A stretch of DNA of 64,000 nucleotides from Azolla caroliniana. Lineage: Eukaryota; Polypodiophyta. The stretch lies in NCBI GenBank assembly GCA_043228905.1, contig JBHGNT010000017.1:12462001-12526000 (forward strand), read 5' to 3'. The notes beneath the pieces are model-generated. The model was given only the letters and a program-made list of their open reading frames with translations. It did no database searches and was not told the DNA's origin. Each line of letters starts with the position of its first letter. Position 1 is the stretch's first letter. A program made the translations under genes and the position numbers. This document shows, piece after piece, positions 1 to 11,263 of this stretch.

Positions 1-428
1 CAGTTGTAAATAGCCCCAAAGTCATATATGTATAAATATGACTTAGGGCAAACAGTTTTACTGTTGCTACTCATTTTTCTGTTTTTCCACTCAAGAGGAG
101 TGAAGAGAGAGAGCAGCCGTGAGAGAGAGAGAGAGATAGAGCGCGAGAGAGGAAGAGGACGACGCCTCTATGTATTTCCGCCGCCTGTGGCGAGGACAGC
201 GAGCTCAAGGTCGTCGCCTTGGAGCTCGTCACTGTATACTTCTCTTTGTATAGTGTTGTTAGGAGTCTTGTACTCCCGTGGTTTTTCCCATCTAGGGTTT
301 TCCACGTTAATCTCTGTGTACTCGTGTGTTTCTCCTTTTTTTTTGGTTTCTATTTTCTGCTGCATTGATCCGCGATTACTAGGTTGTGGCTGAGCGAAGA
401 AGGTTAATCGAAGCATCGATTCCCAACA
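1..428 (+). repeat. 5' LTR of Copia-1 (partial)
   Basis: It matches 4729-5156 and ends TCCCAACA, directly before the primer site. It holds the TATA box, a GA-rich stretch near 98-160 and the inverted repeat CGTGG (277-281) / CCACG (302-306) in the transcribed part. A 121-residue open frame at 28-393 is a by-product of LTR sequence, since it repeats in the 3' LTR and resembles no known protein. Confidence 0.95.
31..38 (+). promoter_or_regulatory. TATA box of Copia-1 5' LTR
   Basis: TATAAATA lies within the block TTGTAAATAGCCC ... TATAAATA ... TTAGGGCAAA. The same block recurs in three other Copia LTRs of the window, which supports a core promoter. The 3' LTR copy is at 4759-4766. Confidence 0.7.
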
Positions 429-431
429 AAC

Positions 432-443
432 TGGTATCAGAGC
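432..443 (+). other. Primer-binding site, tRNA-iMet type
   Basis: TGGTATCAGAGC lies 3 nt after the LTR end. It is the standard plant Copia site complementary to the 3' end of initiator tRNA-Met and primes minus-strand DNA synthesis. Confidence 0.95.
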
Positions 444-457
444 GACTGTTGCAGAAA

Positions 458-3400
458 ATGGAAGGCGGCGGCAGCGGGCAGCCGATGATGATGGTGCTGA
501 ATGCACAGAATTACGCCGACTGGAAGATCAAGATGGAGGATCTTCTGATTGTTCGGGACCTGTACGAACCGATTGACAGGTCGGAAATACCGAAAGGGGT
601 ACTTGAGTCGGAGTGGAAGCTCCTGAACCGGAAAGCCGTAGCGACGATCCGACAATATGTCGATGTAAGCGTCCTACAACATGTGGCGAATGATACCAAC
701 GCATATGAGATGTGGAAGAAGCTGTCGGGCCTCTACGAGAGGAAGAATGCGTTGAACCGGACCTCCCTGATGAGGAAGATAGTGAACCTCAAGTACCGGG
801 ACGGCGAGAGTATGGTCGAACACGTAAGCACGTTCATGGGATTCGTGAATCAGCTTGCGGCGATCAAGTTCCCGTTGGAGGATGCAATGCAAGCCATCAT
901 CCTGATGTGTACATTGCCAGAAAGCTGGGAGAACTTGGTGGTGACTCTCAGCACCTCCTGCACCGAAGATAACTTGTCCTTACAAACGGTAAAGACAAGT
1001 ATTTTGAATGAAGAAGCGCGTCGGAGAGATAAGGAACCGACCTCCGACCCGAAGATGTTGTTTACCGAATCGGATCGGGGAAGACAATGGAACCGGAGTC
1101 CGCAAAGACGGGAGAAGTCGGGGACCCGGTCGCAGTCAAGAGGAAGACCCACATGCTTCCACTGTGGGAAGCCGGGGCACTTCCGAAAGAACTGTCGGCA
1201 TTACCGAAAAGACAACGGAGCCGACGACACCGATTCGAAGAAGTCACCGGAGAGAAACGGTGCATACCGGGGAGCCACGGACCGGAGAGGTTCGGATCGG
1301 CGAGGGCAGGACCGGAAAGGAACAACGGCACTCGCGGCAAGTGAGGAAGAAATCATGCTCATCACCGAAGAAGGAGAGCTAAACATTGCCGGCGATGAGA
1401 CGACCTGGGTGGTCGATTCCGGAGCATCGTTCCACCTGACCCCGGAGAGAAGATACTTCTCATCCTACACAGCCGGTGAGCATGGCTGTGTTCGGATGGG
1501 AAATGAGGGTACGTGCCGGATTGCCAGCATAGGAGACGTGTGGTTGACTACCCCGACCGGATGCAAAATGCTGCTGAAGGATGTCCGACACGTTCCGGAG
1601 GTTCGATTGAACCTGATTTCGGCCGGGAGGCTAGACGATGAAGGCTACACGGGTAGCATCCGGAACGGTGTCATGAAGTTCAGCAAGGGGAGCCTGATAG
1701 TGGCTCGGGCCCGGAAGGTCAACACTCTATACCTGATTAATGCCCGGTTATGTCCGGAAGAGCTGAATGTGGCAGCCGACACTGCCGGTGAGCTGTGGCA
1801 CAAGAGACTGTGCCACATGAGCGAGAAGGGGATGAAGAGGCTTGCAGAAGACAACCTCATTCCAGTGAAGCATGTGCACCTGGAGAAGTGCACCGATTGC
1901 CTGGCCGGTAAGCAGAACCGAACCTCCTTCCACTCAAGGCCACCGACGAGACGTAGCGCACCATTGGAGTTGGTGCACACCGACGTGTGTCAGGTAGAAA
2001 CGAAGTCACATGGCGGAGCCCAGTACTTCGTAACATTCATAGATGATCACAGCCGAAGACTGTGGACGGCACCGTTGAAGACAAAGGACCAAGTATTGTC
2101 CGTCTTCAAAGAACTCCACGCGAGAGTGGAAAGGGAATCCGGTAAGAAGCTGAAAGCGATACGAGCGGATAACGGAGGGGAATACTGAGGGCAGTTTCAG
2201 GAGTACTGTCGCTCGAAGGGAATCCGACTCGAGTTTACTGTGCCGAAGACGCCGGAACTGAACGGGCTGGCCGAGAGGATGAACCGGACCATAATGGAGA
2301 GGGTCCGGAGTATGCTGGCGCATGCGAAATTACCCAAGGGATTTTGGGCTGAGGCAATGTCGACGGCGACGTACGTGATAAATAGATCACCCTCAGTACC
2401 TTTGGACGGAGACTCGCCGCAGAAAGTGTGGACCGGTAAGGAAGTGTCCTACCGGCATCTGAAGGTGTTCGGGTGTCTCGCATACGTGCATGTGGCAAAG
2501 GACCGGAGAGGAAAGCTAGATCCGAAGACCCGGCCATGCATATTCCTCGGTTACGGCGATGACGAGTTCGGCTACCGAGTATGGGACCCGGTCGACAAGA
2601 AGATATTCCGGAGTCGTGATATCATCTTCATGGAGAACAAGACACTCGCCGACTGGGAGTCGGAGAAGAAGATGAAGAGCTCCAAGTCGACCGGTGAGGA
2701 TCAACTCTACGAGGAGCAGTCCCGACCGGCAAGGGACCGGTTAACACTCGAGGATCCGGCCGAAGACGGTGAAGAAACAGAACCGGCCGAAGAAGATGAA
2801 AACGATACCGGAACCGGCCCCGATCCCGAAATGGATTCGGATGAAGAAGAATCGGAAGAACCGGTTACCGAAGCTCCGGAACGGAGTTATCCTCTAAGAG
2901 AGAGAAGGCCCCCCCGGAGATTTCCGGAACCAGAGCACGTGCTGCTAACCGACGAGGGTGAGCCGGAGAGCTTTGAAGAAGCAAAGCATGACACCCAGAG
3001 CCGCAGGTGGTTGAGTGCCATGCAGGACGAGATGGATTCCCTGCATGAGAACCTCACATATGAGCTTGTGGAGTTGCCGAAAGGAAAGCGGGCACTCCGT
3101 AACAAGTGGGTGTTCAAGCTGAAACCGGGAGATGCCGGAAACCCCCGAGATACAAAGCCAGGATCGTGGTGAAGGGGTTTCAGCAGAAGAAGGGCGTTGA
3201 CTTCGACGAGATATTTGCCCCGGTAGTGAAGATGACCTCTATCCGGACGGTGCTGAGCATAGCGGCAAGCATGGACCTCGAGGTAGAACAAATGGACGTG
3301 AAGACGGCATTCCTTCACGGTGACCTCGATGAAGAGATCTACATGCAGCAACCGGAAGGATTCGAGAAGAAAGGGAAGGAGCACCTGGTATGCCGATTGC

Positions 3401-4530
3401 AGAAGAGCCTTTACGGACTGAAGCAGGCTCCCCGGCAATGGTACCGGAAGTTCGACTCCTTCATGACCGATGAAGGGTACCTCAAAACGCAGTCCGACCA
3501 TTGTGTGTTTGTGAAGAAGTTCGAAGGAGGAGACTTTCTAATACTCCTCCTGTACGTGGACGACATGTTGATCGTCGGACGGGACCAGGTCAAGATACGG
3601 ATGCTGAAGAAGGCTCTTCACCGAACCTTCTCAATGAAGGACTTGGGTCCGGCGAGACAAATCCTAGGGATGCACATCATCCGGGACCGGAAGAAGAAGC
3701 AGTTGTGGCTGTCACAGGAGAAGTACGTGACGAAGGTGCTTCACCGGTTCAACATGTCGGAAGCAAGACCGGTCGGATCGACCCTCCCGGCAAACTGCAT
3801 GCTGTCCAGCAAGCAAAGTCCCAAGACAAAGGCTGAAAAGGAGGATATGATGAAAGTGCCGTATGCCTCAGCCGTCGGGAGCTTGATGTACGCCATGGTG
3901 TGTACGAGACCGGACATAGGATATGCAGTCGGAGTGGTGAGCCGGTACATGAGCAATCCCGGCAGAGAGCATTGGAACGCGGCCAAGTGGATACTCCGAT
4001 ACCTGAAGGGCACGGCAAACGTGTGCCTCCGATTCGGCTCCGGTAAGCCCGAACTCGACGGCTTCACCGATTCGGATATGTCGGCTGATGCAGATACCAG
4101 CCGGTCCACATCAGGGTATGTGATGACGTATGCAGGGGGAGCTGTTTCATGGCAGTCGAGGCTGCAGAAGACGGTTGCATTGTCAACCACGGAGGCGGAG
4201 TACATGGCGGCTGTTGAAGCCGGCAAGGAAATAATATGGATGAAGGACTTCATTAGAGAGCTTGGTATCCGACAGGAGGAGTACCGACTCTACTGCGACA
4301 GTCAGAGTGCAATCCACCTTGCGAAGAACGCGGCCTATCACTCCCGGACGAAGCACATCCAGCGAAGATATCACTGGATCCGGGAAAGGATAGAAGACAA
4401 GGAGTTCGTGCTGACAAAGATCCACACGGACGAGAACGGGTCGGATATGCTGACCAAGGTCCTCACACCCGACAAGCTGGAAGCATGCCGGAAGAGGATC
4501 GGATTGGAGAGACATCCCATGCCGAAGTGA
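458..4530 (+). pseudogene. Copia-1 gag-pol polyprotein, broken by one stop and one frameshift
   Basis: The first ATG after the primer site (458) opens a UBN2-type gag. A CCHC knuckle (CX2CX4HX4C) lies at 1154-1195, and the aspartic protease motif DSGA at 1415-1426. The integrase zinc region (LWHKRLCH ... CTDC) is near 1795-1910. The integrase core has its first Asp in HTDV near 1978, the second in RADNGGEY near 2167, and Glu in GLAERMN near 2268. RT carries YVDD at 3553-3564. RNase H near 4060-4500 contains STTEAEYMA and ends in a plant Copia-type DMLTK tail. A TGA at 2186-2188 interrupts integrase just after the second Asp. A one-base frameshift in the C run at about 3141-3146 moves RT/RNase H to another frame. 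The lineage looks Tork/TNT1-like, but this was not tested. Confidence 0.93.
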
Positions 4531-4540
4531 AGGGGGAGTT
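4531..4540 (+). other. Polypurine tract of Copia-1
   Basis: AGGGGGAGTT follows the stop codon and abuts the 3' LTR start TGTTGGGA. This is the normal place for the plus-strand DNA primer. Confidence 0.9.
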
Positions 4541-5156
4541 TGTTGGGATTTCGGTCCCTTCGGATGGGATAGGGTTTAGTCGGAGACGAATGCCGACAAG
4601 CCTGGTTTCGGTTTCGGATCCGGATGACGAAGACCCCGGCTTCGGTGCCGGATGACGAATGTACCCGGAGAGCGATCCGGATGCAGGGACATATCCGTGA
4701 ATATGTTCGCTATGGGCCCCTGAGGCCACAGTTGTAAATAGCCCCAAAGTCATATATGTATAAATATGACTTAGGGCAAACAGTTTTACTGTTGCTACTC
4801 ATTTTTCTGTTTTTCCACTCAAGAGGAGTGAAGAGAGAGAGCAGCCGTGAGAGAGAGAGAGAGATAGAGCGCGAGAGAGGAAGAGGACGACGCCTCTGTG
4901 TATTTCCGCCGCCTGTGGCGAGGACAGCGAGCTCAAGGTCGTCGCCTTGGAGCTCGTCACTGTATACTTCTCTTTGTATAGTGTTGTTAGGAGTCTTGTA
5001 CTCCCGTGGTTTTTCCCATCTAGGGTTTTCCACGTTAATCTCTGTGTACTCGTGTGTTTCTCCTTTTTTTTTGGTTTCTATTTTCTGCTGCATTGATCCG
5101 CGATTACTAGGTTGTGGCTGAGCGAAGAAGGTTAATCGAAGCATCGATTCCCAACA
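4541..5156 (+). repeat. 3' LTR of Copia-1 (616 bp)
   Basis: It runs from TGTTGGGA to TCCCAACA, an 8-bp perfect terminal inverted repeat. The U3 part (4560-4700) is rich in CCGG and GATCCGG motifs. The TATA box TATAAATA is at 4759-4766 and the CGTGG/CCACG inverted repeat at 5005-5034. Confidence 0.96.
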
Positions 5157-5472
5157 GAATGGAGATCCTTTTAGAAAGGCACATCTATTCAAGGGGACTA
5201 GGAAAGGCTTAGCTACCCTCATAATCACATTACGTCGGAAGGTTGCTATCTTAGACACCGGTGGTGCGGGCTAGGCTTTCGTCTCGACGATCGTGTTTAT
5301 CTCTTCCAAGGTATTAGTCATCCTAATATCCGGCGGTATGGGACGTCGGTGGTAGGTTGGCTATGTCTAGATCATAGCTTGGGGGTGGTCGGGTGGAACA
5401 TGTTCTTCTATCCATTCTATTTTCCTTCTTTTACTTTAGTTTTGTCTATTGATTAGTAATAGACTCTTAATA
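5157..5472 (+). repeat. 5' LTR remnant of F
   Basis: This stretch lies between the Copia-1 end and a TGGTATCAGAGC primer site. It has no coding capacity and is where an LTR 3' end should be. Its left part is cut off by Copia-1 and no second copy is in the window, so the assignment rests on position alone. Confidence 0.5.
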
Positions 5473-5473
5473 G

Positions 5474-5485
5474 TGGTATCAGAGC
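5474..5485 (+). other. Primer-binding site of F, tRNA-iMet type
   Basis: TGGTATCAGAGC is an exact match to the plant iMet site used by many chromoviruses. It lies upstream of the F gag in the correct orientation. Confidence 0.8.
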
Positions 5486-5720
5486 ATTTACTAACAATTT
5501 TTTTGTTGTTTTGATGTTTTTTGCGTGTGAGGGATGGGGATCTAACAAGGCTCGTCATGCTCTTCATAGGATCAAAACAACATTCTTAACCTGGTATTCT
5601 TCTTTCTCGATCTCTCTTTTCTTTTTCTATGATGCTTTCTTCTTGGTCATATGGAAGTGGTATTACATTTTCTTTTCTTTTCTTTCTTCTTTCTACCATC
5701 ATACGATGTTAATCTACTTA

Positions 5721-5950
5721 TGCATTGGGTCGAGCGTGTTTGTACTAATCGCACATGCTCAACTCATGGCCCTTTTGCATATTGCAATGAATCTCCCACT
5801 CTCCCCTCTCTTGAGCCATCTCTTATGATAATAATTACTCTTGTGCATTGGGTTGAGTGTGTTTGCCCTAATCGCACACACTCACCTCATGGCCCTTTTG
5901 CATATGATGTTGAGTATGCCACTCTTCCCTTTATTGAGCCATCACTTGGC
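5721..5950 (+). repeat. Two-copy tandem repeat, unit about 120 bp
   Basis: Unit 1 starts at about 5721 and unit 2 at about 5844. Both read TGCATTGGGT(C/T)GAG, then a run ending CTCATGGCCCTTTTGCATAT, then a TTGAGCCATC block. The copies have diverged. Confidence 0.7.
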
Positions 5951-6170
5951 TGATTCTATGGGATGTTGTGGTCTCGACGAGGTGTATGTCGCCTACTTAT
6001 GCCACTCTACTCTCTATTGAGTCGTCACTTGGCCGATTCTATGGGATGTTGTGGTCTTGACGAGGTGTATGTCGCCTACCTATGCCACTCTACTCTCTAT
6101 TGAGTTATCACTTGGCCGATTCTATGGGATGTGGTGGTCTTGAGGAGCTGCATGTCAATTACCCTAGGGT
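5943..6170 (+). repeat. 83-bp tandem repeat, about 2.7 copies
   Basis: Units begin CACTTGG(C/T) at 5943, 6026 and 6109, exactly 83 bp apart. Each continues with GATTCTATGGGATGT and a GTGTATGTCGCCTAC block. The third copy is partial. Confidence 0.85.
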
Positions 6171-7161
6171 TTCTTACCTTAAGGTATGCTTAATGTTTCA
6201 TACACCTAATTGATTATTATTCTAATTAAATTTCTAATTACACAATTTTTCGTTTCACTTTGGTATGATTAAATTCTAGTAATTCTCATTTACCCACCCA
6301 CAATTAACTCTCATTTTCCCCTTCCTTTTCATGTTTAAAGTATTATGTGCGTTTACCTATGATGTAATGCTTCCGTGTAGACTATTTTTTTGTATTGAGT
6401 GGGCATCATGCCCTTTATTGAACTATTTTTGTCCAACGGCTCATCTAGACTTAACTCATATTATCGAGCCTTAGAACTCGAGTAAAACCACATGAGTTCC
6501 CCTATTGATATTTTACTCATAGATTAGAGTATTACATCTTTGCTCACAACAGCACCACTACTTGTATCAATTTGTGGCTTATGTCACAATTGTGCAAATT
6601 ACAACCACCATATTGGGATGGATAGGTGCATACATCGCAAATCCATTTATTGGTGGTATTTGTTTTTAGTAGACAACGCATGGTTTTTGAACCTTGTTTT
6701 CGTCACTTCTTGACTCTTATATATAGTGACTTCTTTTTCTCTTTTTTTCATAACATTTGCTTGCTACTCGCAAGACTACAATATTACTTGTGAGTGCACT
6801 TGTTTTTTCACATAATACACTTTCTCGACCATATCAATAGATGTTGGGTTGGCATTCTAATATAAGGCTAACTAGAAAGCTACATTGATGTTAGAACCAT
6901 GGTTGAGCCTCGGGGAGCCGCCATGATTATTCAAGATAGAGATCCGAGAAAGACATCTTAGCTATGTTTTCCCCCATGGTTTTTAAAACAACATAGTGTT
7001 ACCATAGTTATCGGATCTCGAATCACATCTCATATGTCTAGAGGGGTAAAGATGTGAGATGTTTTCTTAGTAAAATTCTTACAATCAAAATTTCAAGCAT
7101 TCATTTTGCTTGTGTATTTTTTGAACCTCCTTATTTATATTGCATACCCACAGCTTGCATC

Positions 7162-8520
7162 ATGGAACAAGTTTTGAATGTTGTTGGTGCAATCTCTCCG
7201 ACTGAGACCTCTCAACTCCAATCCGCATCTCGCACACAAGCTGAGATCACTATTGAGCAATTGCTCATTACTACCTTGAATCAACTAGCCGAAATGAGGC
7301 AGGCCAATATGGCATTTGAAAAGAAATTCCTAGAATTGACTATTGAGTCCAAGAAAGAAGGTGAGCCTTCTTTCTTAGTAACGCCATTCAAGGGAGATAG
7401 GAAAGAACCGAGGAGGCCATTAGCACTTGGCTTGGTCGTTGGGAGTCTCACTTTGAGCTCCACCCCAAGCCCGATGTTGTAAAAATTGGTTACGTCGGTT
7501 GTGAGTTAGGTGGCCGAGCTGCTACTTGGTGGCACATCCTAAGGACTGCAAAGAACTTACCCACAACTTGGGAAGGTTTCATTGATGTTTTTAAGAAACA
7601 GTTTTTGCAGCCACCTTCTCAAACTGAACAAGCGCAACACTTGCTCACGTTCTCGAGTAAGTCATTTACCTCTCTCGAGGATTATGTGCATCATGCTCGG
7701 ACCCAGATCCAAAAATCAGGACTTACGGGTGAGAAATTGTTTGTTGCTTGCTTTTTGAATGGTATTCCTAATGGGGATTACCATTGGATTGTCCATGACA
7801 AGGACCCCACAAATTTTGAGGATGCAGTCATTATTATACTTCGGTACCATAGGACTTCCAAGAAAGACCACAATAAACTTGAGTTCGCCAAAACTCCGAA
7901 TGTCAAGTTCATTGGGAAATATAAGCAATCCAATGACACTCTTGACCGCGACTCTAGGAAACCTAAGCTCTTTTGTGCATATTGCAAGAAGCGGAGCCAC
8001 ACAAAGGATACCTGTCATCATCTTGAGAGGAAGTCAATGAACACCCCTCCTCAAGACAAATCTACGAGTCACATAAGTGAGTCTTTTGATGTTGTTGAAG
8101 TTCATACCAACCACTTAAGTTCATGTGAATGCACTTTTCCTTCACATTTACTTGGACCTAATGATTTATTCCAAGCATTTAGGTATATCAATGGAACACA
8201 AGCACATTTCTTGTTTGATTCCGGTAGTTCTCACAATTTTCTTAATGATCATTTTGTGCAGCAAATGGAACTCCACATAAACGCAAGTGATCATGTCTAT
8301 CAAGTTCACATGGCAAACGAAAGTGTTCAATACATCAGTGGCATTGTTTGACAACTGCCAATTCAAATAGATACCTATTTGGAGAAGCTTGACTTTCATG
8401 TTATGAAACTACTATCCGCAAATGTCATTTTAGGATACCCTTGGTTTTTTAATAAAACCCCTTCTTTGTCCATTGATTGGGTTAATCACTCAATCACATT
8501 TGTAACTTAATAATTGTAAA
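7162..8520 (+). pseudogene. F gag and protease region, broken
   Basis: An ATG at 7162 opens a gag start rich in Gln and Glu. A frameshift near 7480 moves the reading to the frame that is open from 7605 to 8351. It contains a retrotransposon-gag-like core (FLNGIPNGDYHWIV region), a knuckle near 7975 (CAYCKKRSHTKDTCH, CX2CX4HX4C) and a protease motif FDSGSSHNF near 8215. A stop at about 8349 cuts the protease, and its C-terminal part (VILGYPWF) can still be read near 8430. There is no functional polyprotein. Confidence 0.8.
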
Positions 8521-8689
8521 CATTTTATTCAATGTTCCAAACTTCCTTCTCGTTCACTTGTGTCTTCTAAATCTTTAAGTGAGTATTCAAGTTCATTAAT
8601 TTATTCGTGTGTAATTAATCTTGCGCTGCAATTTTATAATTTTAATATTAACGCCACACAATTACCACATTATGAATAGCGATTACTCA

Positions 8690-10014
8690 ACTCTATTTTA
8701 GAAGATTTTCAAGACGTGTTTCCTAACGAATTGCCACTTACTTTACCACCAAAACGTAATGTGGACCATCAAATTGAACTCATTCCTGGGGTTGCTCCTG
8801 TGAGCATTCCACCTTACCAACTTAGTTGATTAGAAGAGGATGAGATCGCTGAACAACTTAAGGAATACTTGAGTATGGGCCACATTAGGTATAGTAAATC
8901 ACCTTGGGGTGCGCTAGTTCTATTAGTTAAGAAGAAGGAAGGTTCATGGCGAATATGTATCAATTATCGCCATTTGAATAAAATGACAATAACAAATGCA
9001 TATCCATTACCTTGTGCCGATGATTTGATTGATTGTTTCCATGGGGCCCGATATTTTACGAAAATTGACTTACGAATAGGTTATCATCATATTCGCATTG
9101 CCAAGGATGATATTCCTAAAACCGATTTTCGTACGCGCTATGGCCATTATGAGTTTTTAGTCATGCCTTTCAGGTTGACTAATGCTACAGTCACATTCCA
9201 ATAAGCGATGAATGACATTTTCCGAGATCAACTCGGTGATTTTGTTGTCGTCTTCTTGGATGATATTTTGATATATAGTTGTACCTTACAAGATCATGTT
9301 CAACATGTTCAATTTGTTTTGAAAAAGTTGTGTGACAACTCTTTCTATGCAAAACATTCAAAATGTGATTTTTTCTACAAATCTATTGTGTACTTAGGTC
9401 ATTTAATTATAGAAAATGGTGTTGAAATTGAACCTTCTCGTATTGCAAAGGTTAAACTTTGGCCCATTCCTCATAATATTCGTGAACTGTGATCATTCTT
9501 AGGGTTTGTTGGATTTTTACGAAAATCAATTCGTAACTATTCCAAATTGACTATGCCATTAACTAACCTTTTAAAAGGTCATCCACGTATGTCTATCAAA
9601 CCAATTGCGTAGAATGAACAACTTGACAAATCATTTGAGACACTCAAAGAGCATGTGTGTTAGGCTCCCACTCTTCTATTACCGGACCCTTCTAAGCCTT
9701 TCTCAATCGAAACCGATGCTAGTGATTATGCTATTGGATTTGTTCTTTATCAAGGGGGTCACCCTATTGCTTTTGAAAGTAAGAAGCTTGATGCTGCTCA
9801 ATCTCGGTATTCAGTTCAAGAGAAAGAGTTGTTTGCGGTAATACATGCACTTAGAACATGGAGGCACTATCTCTATGGAAATAAATTTGTGGTTACAACA
9901 GACCATCAATCATTGAAGTATTTCTTTGACCAGCCAGATCTTGTTGGTCGTAAAGGTCGTTGGGTTGACCTTATGTAAGATTTTGATTTTTCCATACGGT
10001 ATCGCAAGGGTTCT
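8690..10014 (+). pseudogene. F reverse transcriptase and RNase H, broken
   Basis: The RT N-terminus reads through DFQDVFPNELP near 8706. The core ([13 protein letters not shown]) is near 9062 and the catalytic FLDD near 9256, in VVVFLDDILIYS. RNase H follows, with ETDASDYAIG near 9710 and EKELFAVIHALRTWRHYLYG near 9822. Several in-frame stops (for example near 8827, 9203 and 9490) and frame changes show long decay. Some stops could be C-to-T changes at Gln codons, but the original codons are unknown. Confidence 0.85.
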
Positions 10015-10954
10015 ATGAACACTATTGCGGATGCTCTTAGCCGCATTAAAGAATTTAACATGATTAGCTTCACGGAAATAAAATCGGATCTTTTAGATCA
10101 GCTTCGAGGGAAATACCTTGATGACATTTATTTTTCGAAATACTGGACGAAAGCCGAATCTAGTTTAGATGTCGATACTAGCACCCTACCCTCGAAGGCG
10201 ACCTTTCACATTACAAACGGTTTGCTCTACCATAGTGGAAAGGTCTGTGTTCCAGATTTACCAAATGTAAAACAGAAAATTCTTCATGAATGTCATGATA
10301 CACCATCTACTGGTCATCCTAGAATACAACGCACACTCGTTCTCATCTCGAGTACTTTTTTTTGGCCTAAGATGCACTCTGATGTGCATAAATATGTAAC
10401 TCAATGTTTACAATGTCAGATTAATAAGTCGGAACGACTTAAAGCTGCTGGTCTTTTACATCCCCTAGATATTCCCAACAACAAATGGGAAAGTATCTCG
10501 ATGGATTTTATTGTTAGTTTACCTCGTACACAGAGGGGTCATGATGCCATTTGGGTTGTCGTTGACAGACTAACAAAATTGGCTAGATTTATTCCTACCA
10601 AAACCGCGGTAATCGCTCAACACTTGGCTTATCAATTTGTTCATGAGTTATTTCGTTTTGATGGATATTGTTAGTGATCGAGATTCCAAGTTTACTAGTG
10701 ACTTTTGGACTAAGGTCTTTAAGAAACTAGAAACTACATTGAGCATGAGTTTCGCAGATCATCCTGAATCTGATGGACAAACTGAACGAGTTAATCAAAT
10801 TATTCAGGACATGTTTCGAGCTTATGTAGCAAAAACCCCTTCTAAGTGGGAGCAATACCTTCCTATATTAGAATTTGCCTATAATAGCTCTAAACATACA
10901 TCCACTGGATATAGTCCTTTTATGTTGATGTATGGTTTTCAGCCACGTGCCCCA
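10015..10954 (+). pseudogene. F integrase, frameshifted and 3' truncated
   Basis: The reading begins after the RNase H tail (DALSRI). A zinc-binding HHCC region (HECHDTPSTGHP ... CLQCQ) is near 10285-10420. The core follows with the first Asp in SMDFIVSLP near 10501, the second in SDRDSKF and Glu in DGQTERVNQ. One frameshift occurs near 10670. The reading ends at YGFQPRAP (about 10953), where family members normally continue toward a chromodomain. From the next base the sequence belongs to a different Gypsy family. Confidence 0.88.
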
Positions 10955-11254
10955 GAGGGAAATCAGATCGATTTTGATGGACTCCCGAAAGCCACTTCGA
11001 CCGAACTTCCAAAAGGGCAGCATGAAGAACCTCCTAGAGGAGGAGATTGCGGCAAAAAGAAATTCTGCCACGACTACGAGAGTACATGTGGGGGAAACAT
11101 CTAGATCCACGTCGTCTTTCTGGCCGGAATTGCTAGAAATCTCCGAGAAAACCGACTCTGATGAGATCCGAAGCACTGCAAAAGGCATCCGAGAGGCTAA
11201 GGGATGGGAGTGCCCCATAGACAAGAATAGCGTTAACGCGCTATGTCAATTACA
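10955..11254 (+). pseudogene. Gag fragment of the E-type Gypsy family fused to F integrase
   Basis: From GAGGGAAA at 10955 to CAATTAC at 11254 the DNA matches 56781-57079 of element E along its whole length, with many substitutions. The protein match includes DSRKPLRPNF, SFWPELL and GWECPIDKNS. Neither end coincides with an element end, so this is an internal 300-bp piece joined directly to chromovirus integrase. The gag frame differs from the integrase frame. Confidence 0.85.
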
Positions 11255-11263
11255 GTCAACAGA

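Larger units (their letters stand above)
1..5156 (+). mobile_element. Copia-1, young Copia LTR retrotransposon, 5' LTR cut by window edge
   Basis: Order of parts is partial 5' LTR, iMet primer site, gag-protease-integrase-RT-RNase H, polypurine tract and full 3' LTR. The integrase-before-RT order defines Copia. The two LTR copies align with a constant offset of 4,728 bp, and I find one substitution in the 428 shared bases (A near 170, G near 4898), so the insertion is recent. The coding region nonetheless has one in-frame stop and one frameshift. The first 188 bp of the 5' LTR and the left target-site duplication lie outside the window. The right flank begins GAATG at 5157 and interrupts the LTR remnant of chromovirus F. 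Confidence 0.95.
5486..7161 (+). other. Untranslated leader of F, with tandem repeats
   Basis: This 1.7-kb stretch between primer site and gag has no convincing coding sequence. It holds two tandem repeats (5721-5950 and 5943-6170) and is otherwise AT-rich. Long repeat-bearing leaders occur in plant Gypsy elements, but another old insertion could also be hidden here. Confidence 0.5.
5157..10954 (+). mobile_element. F, old decayed chromovirus-type Gypsy element, 3' truncated
   Basis: An LTR remnant, iMet primer site, long leader, gag, protease, RT, RNase H and integrase follow in Gypsy order. Coding parts are AT-rich and cut by many stops and frameshifts. Integrase motifs resemble plant chromoviruses. 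The element stops abruptly at about 10954 inside the C-terminal part of integrase, so any chromodomain and the 3' LTR are missing. Copia-1 has inserted into its 5' LTR. Confidence 0.85.

Noticed and set aside
28-393. A 121-codon open frame with a hydrophobic start, present also at 4756-5121
   Set aside because: It lies wholly inside the Copia-1 LTR and is duplicated only because the LTR is. It has GA-repeat-derived Arg/Glu runs and no family resemblance.
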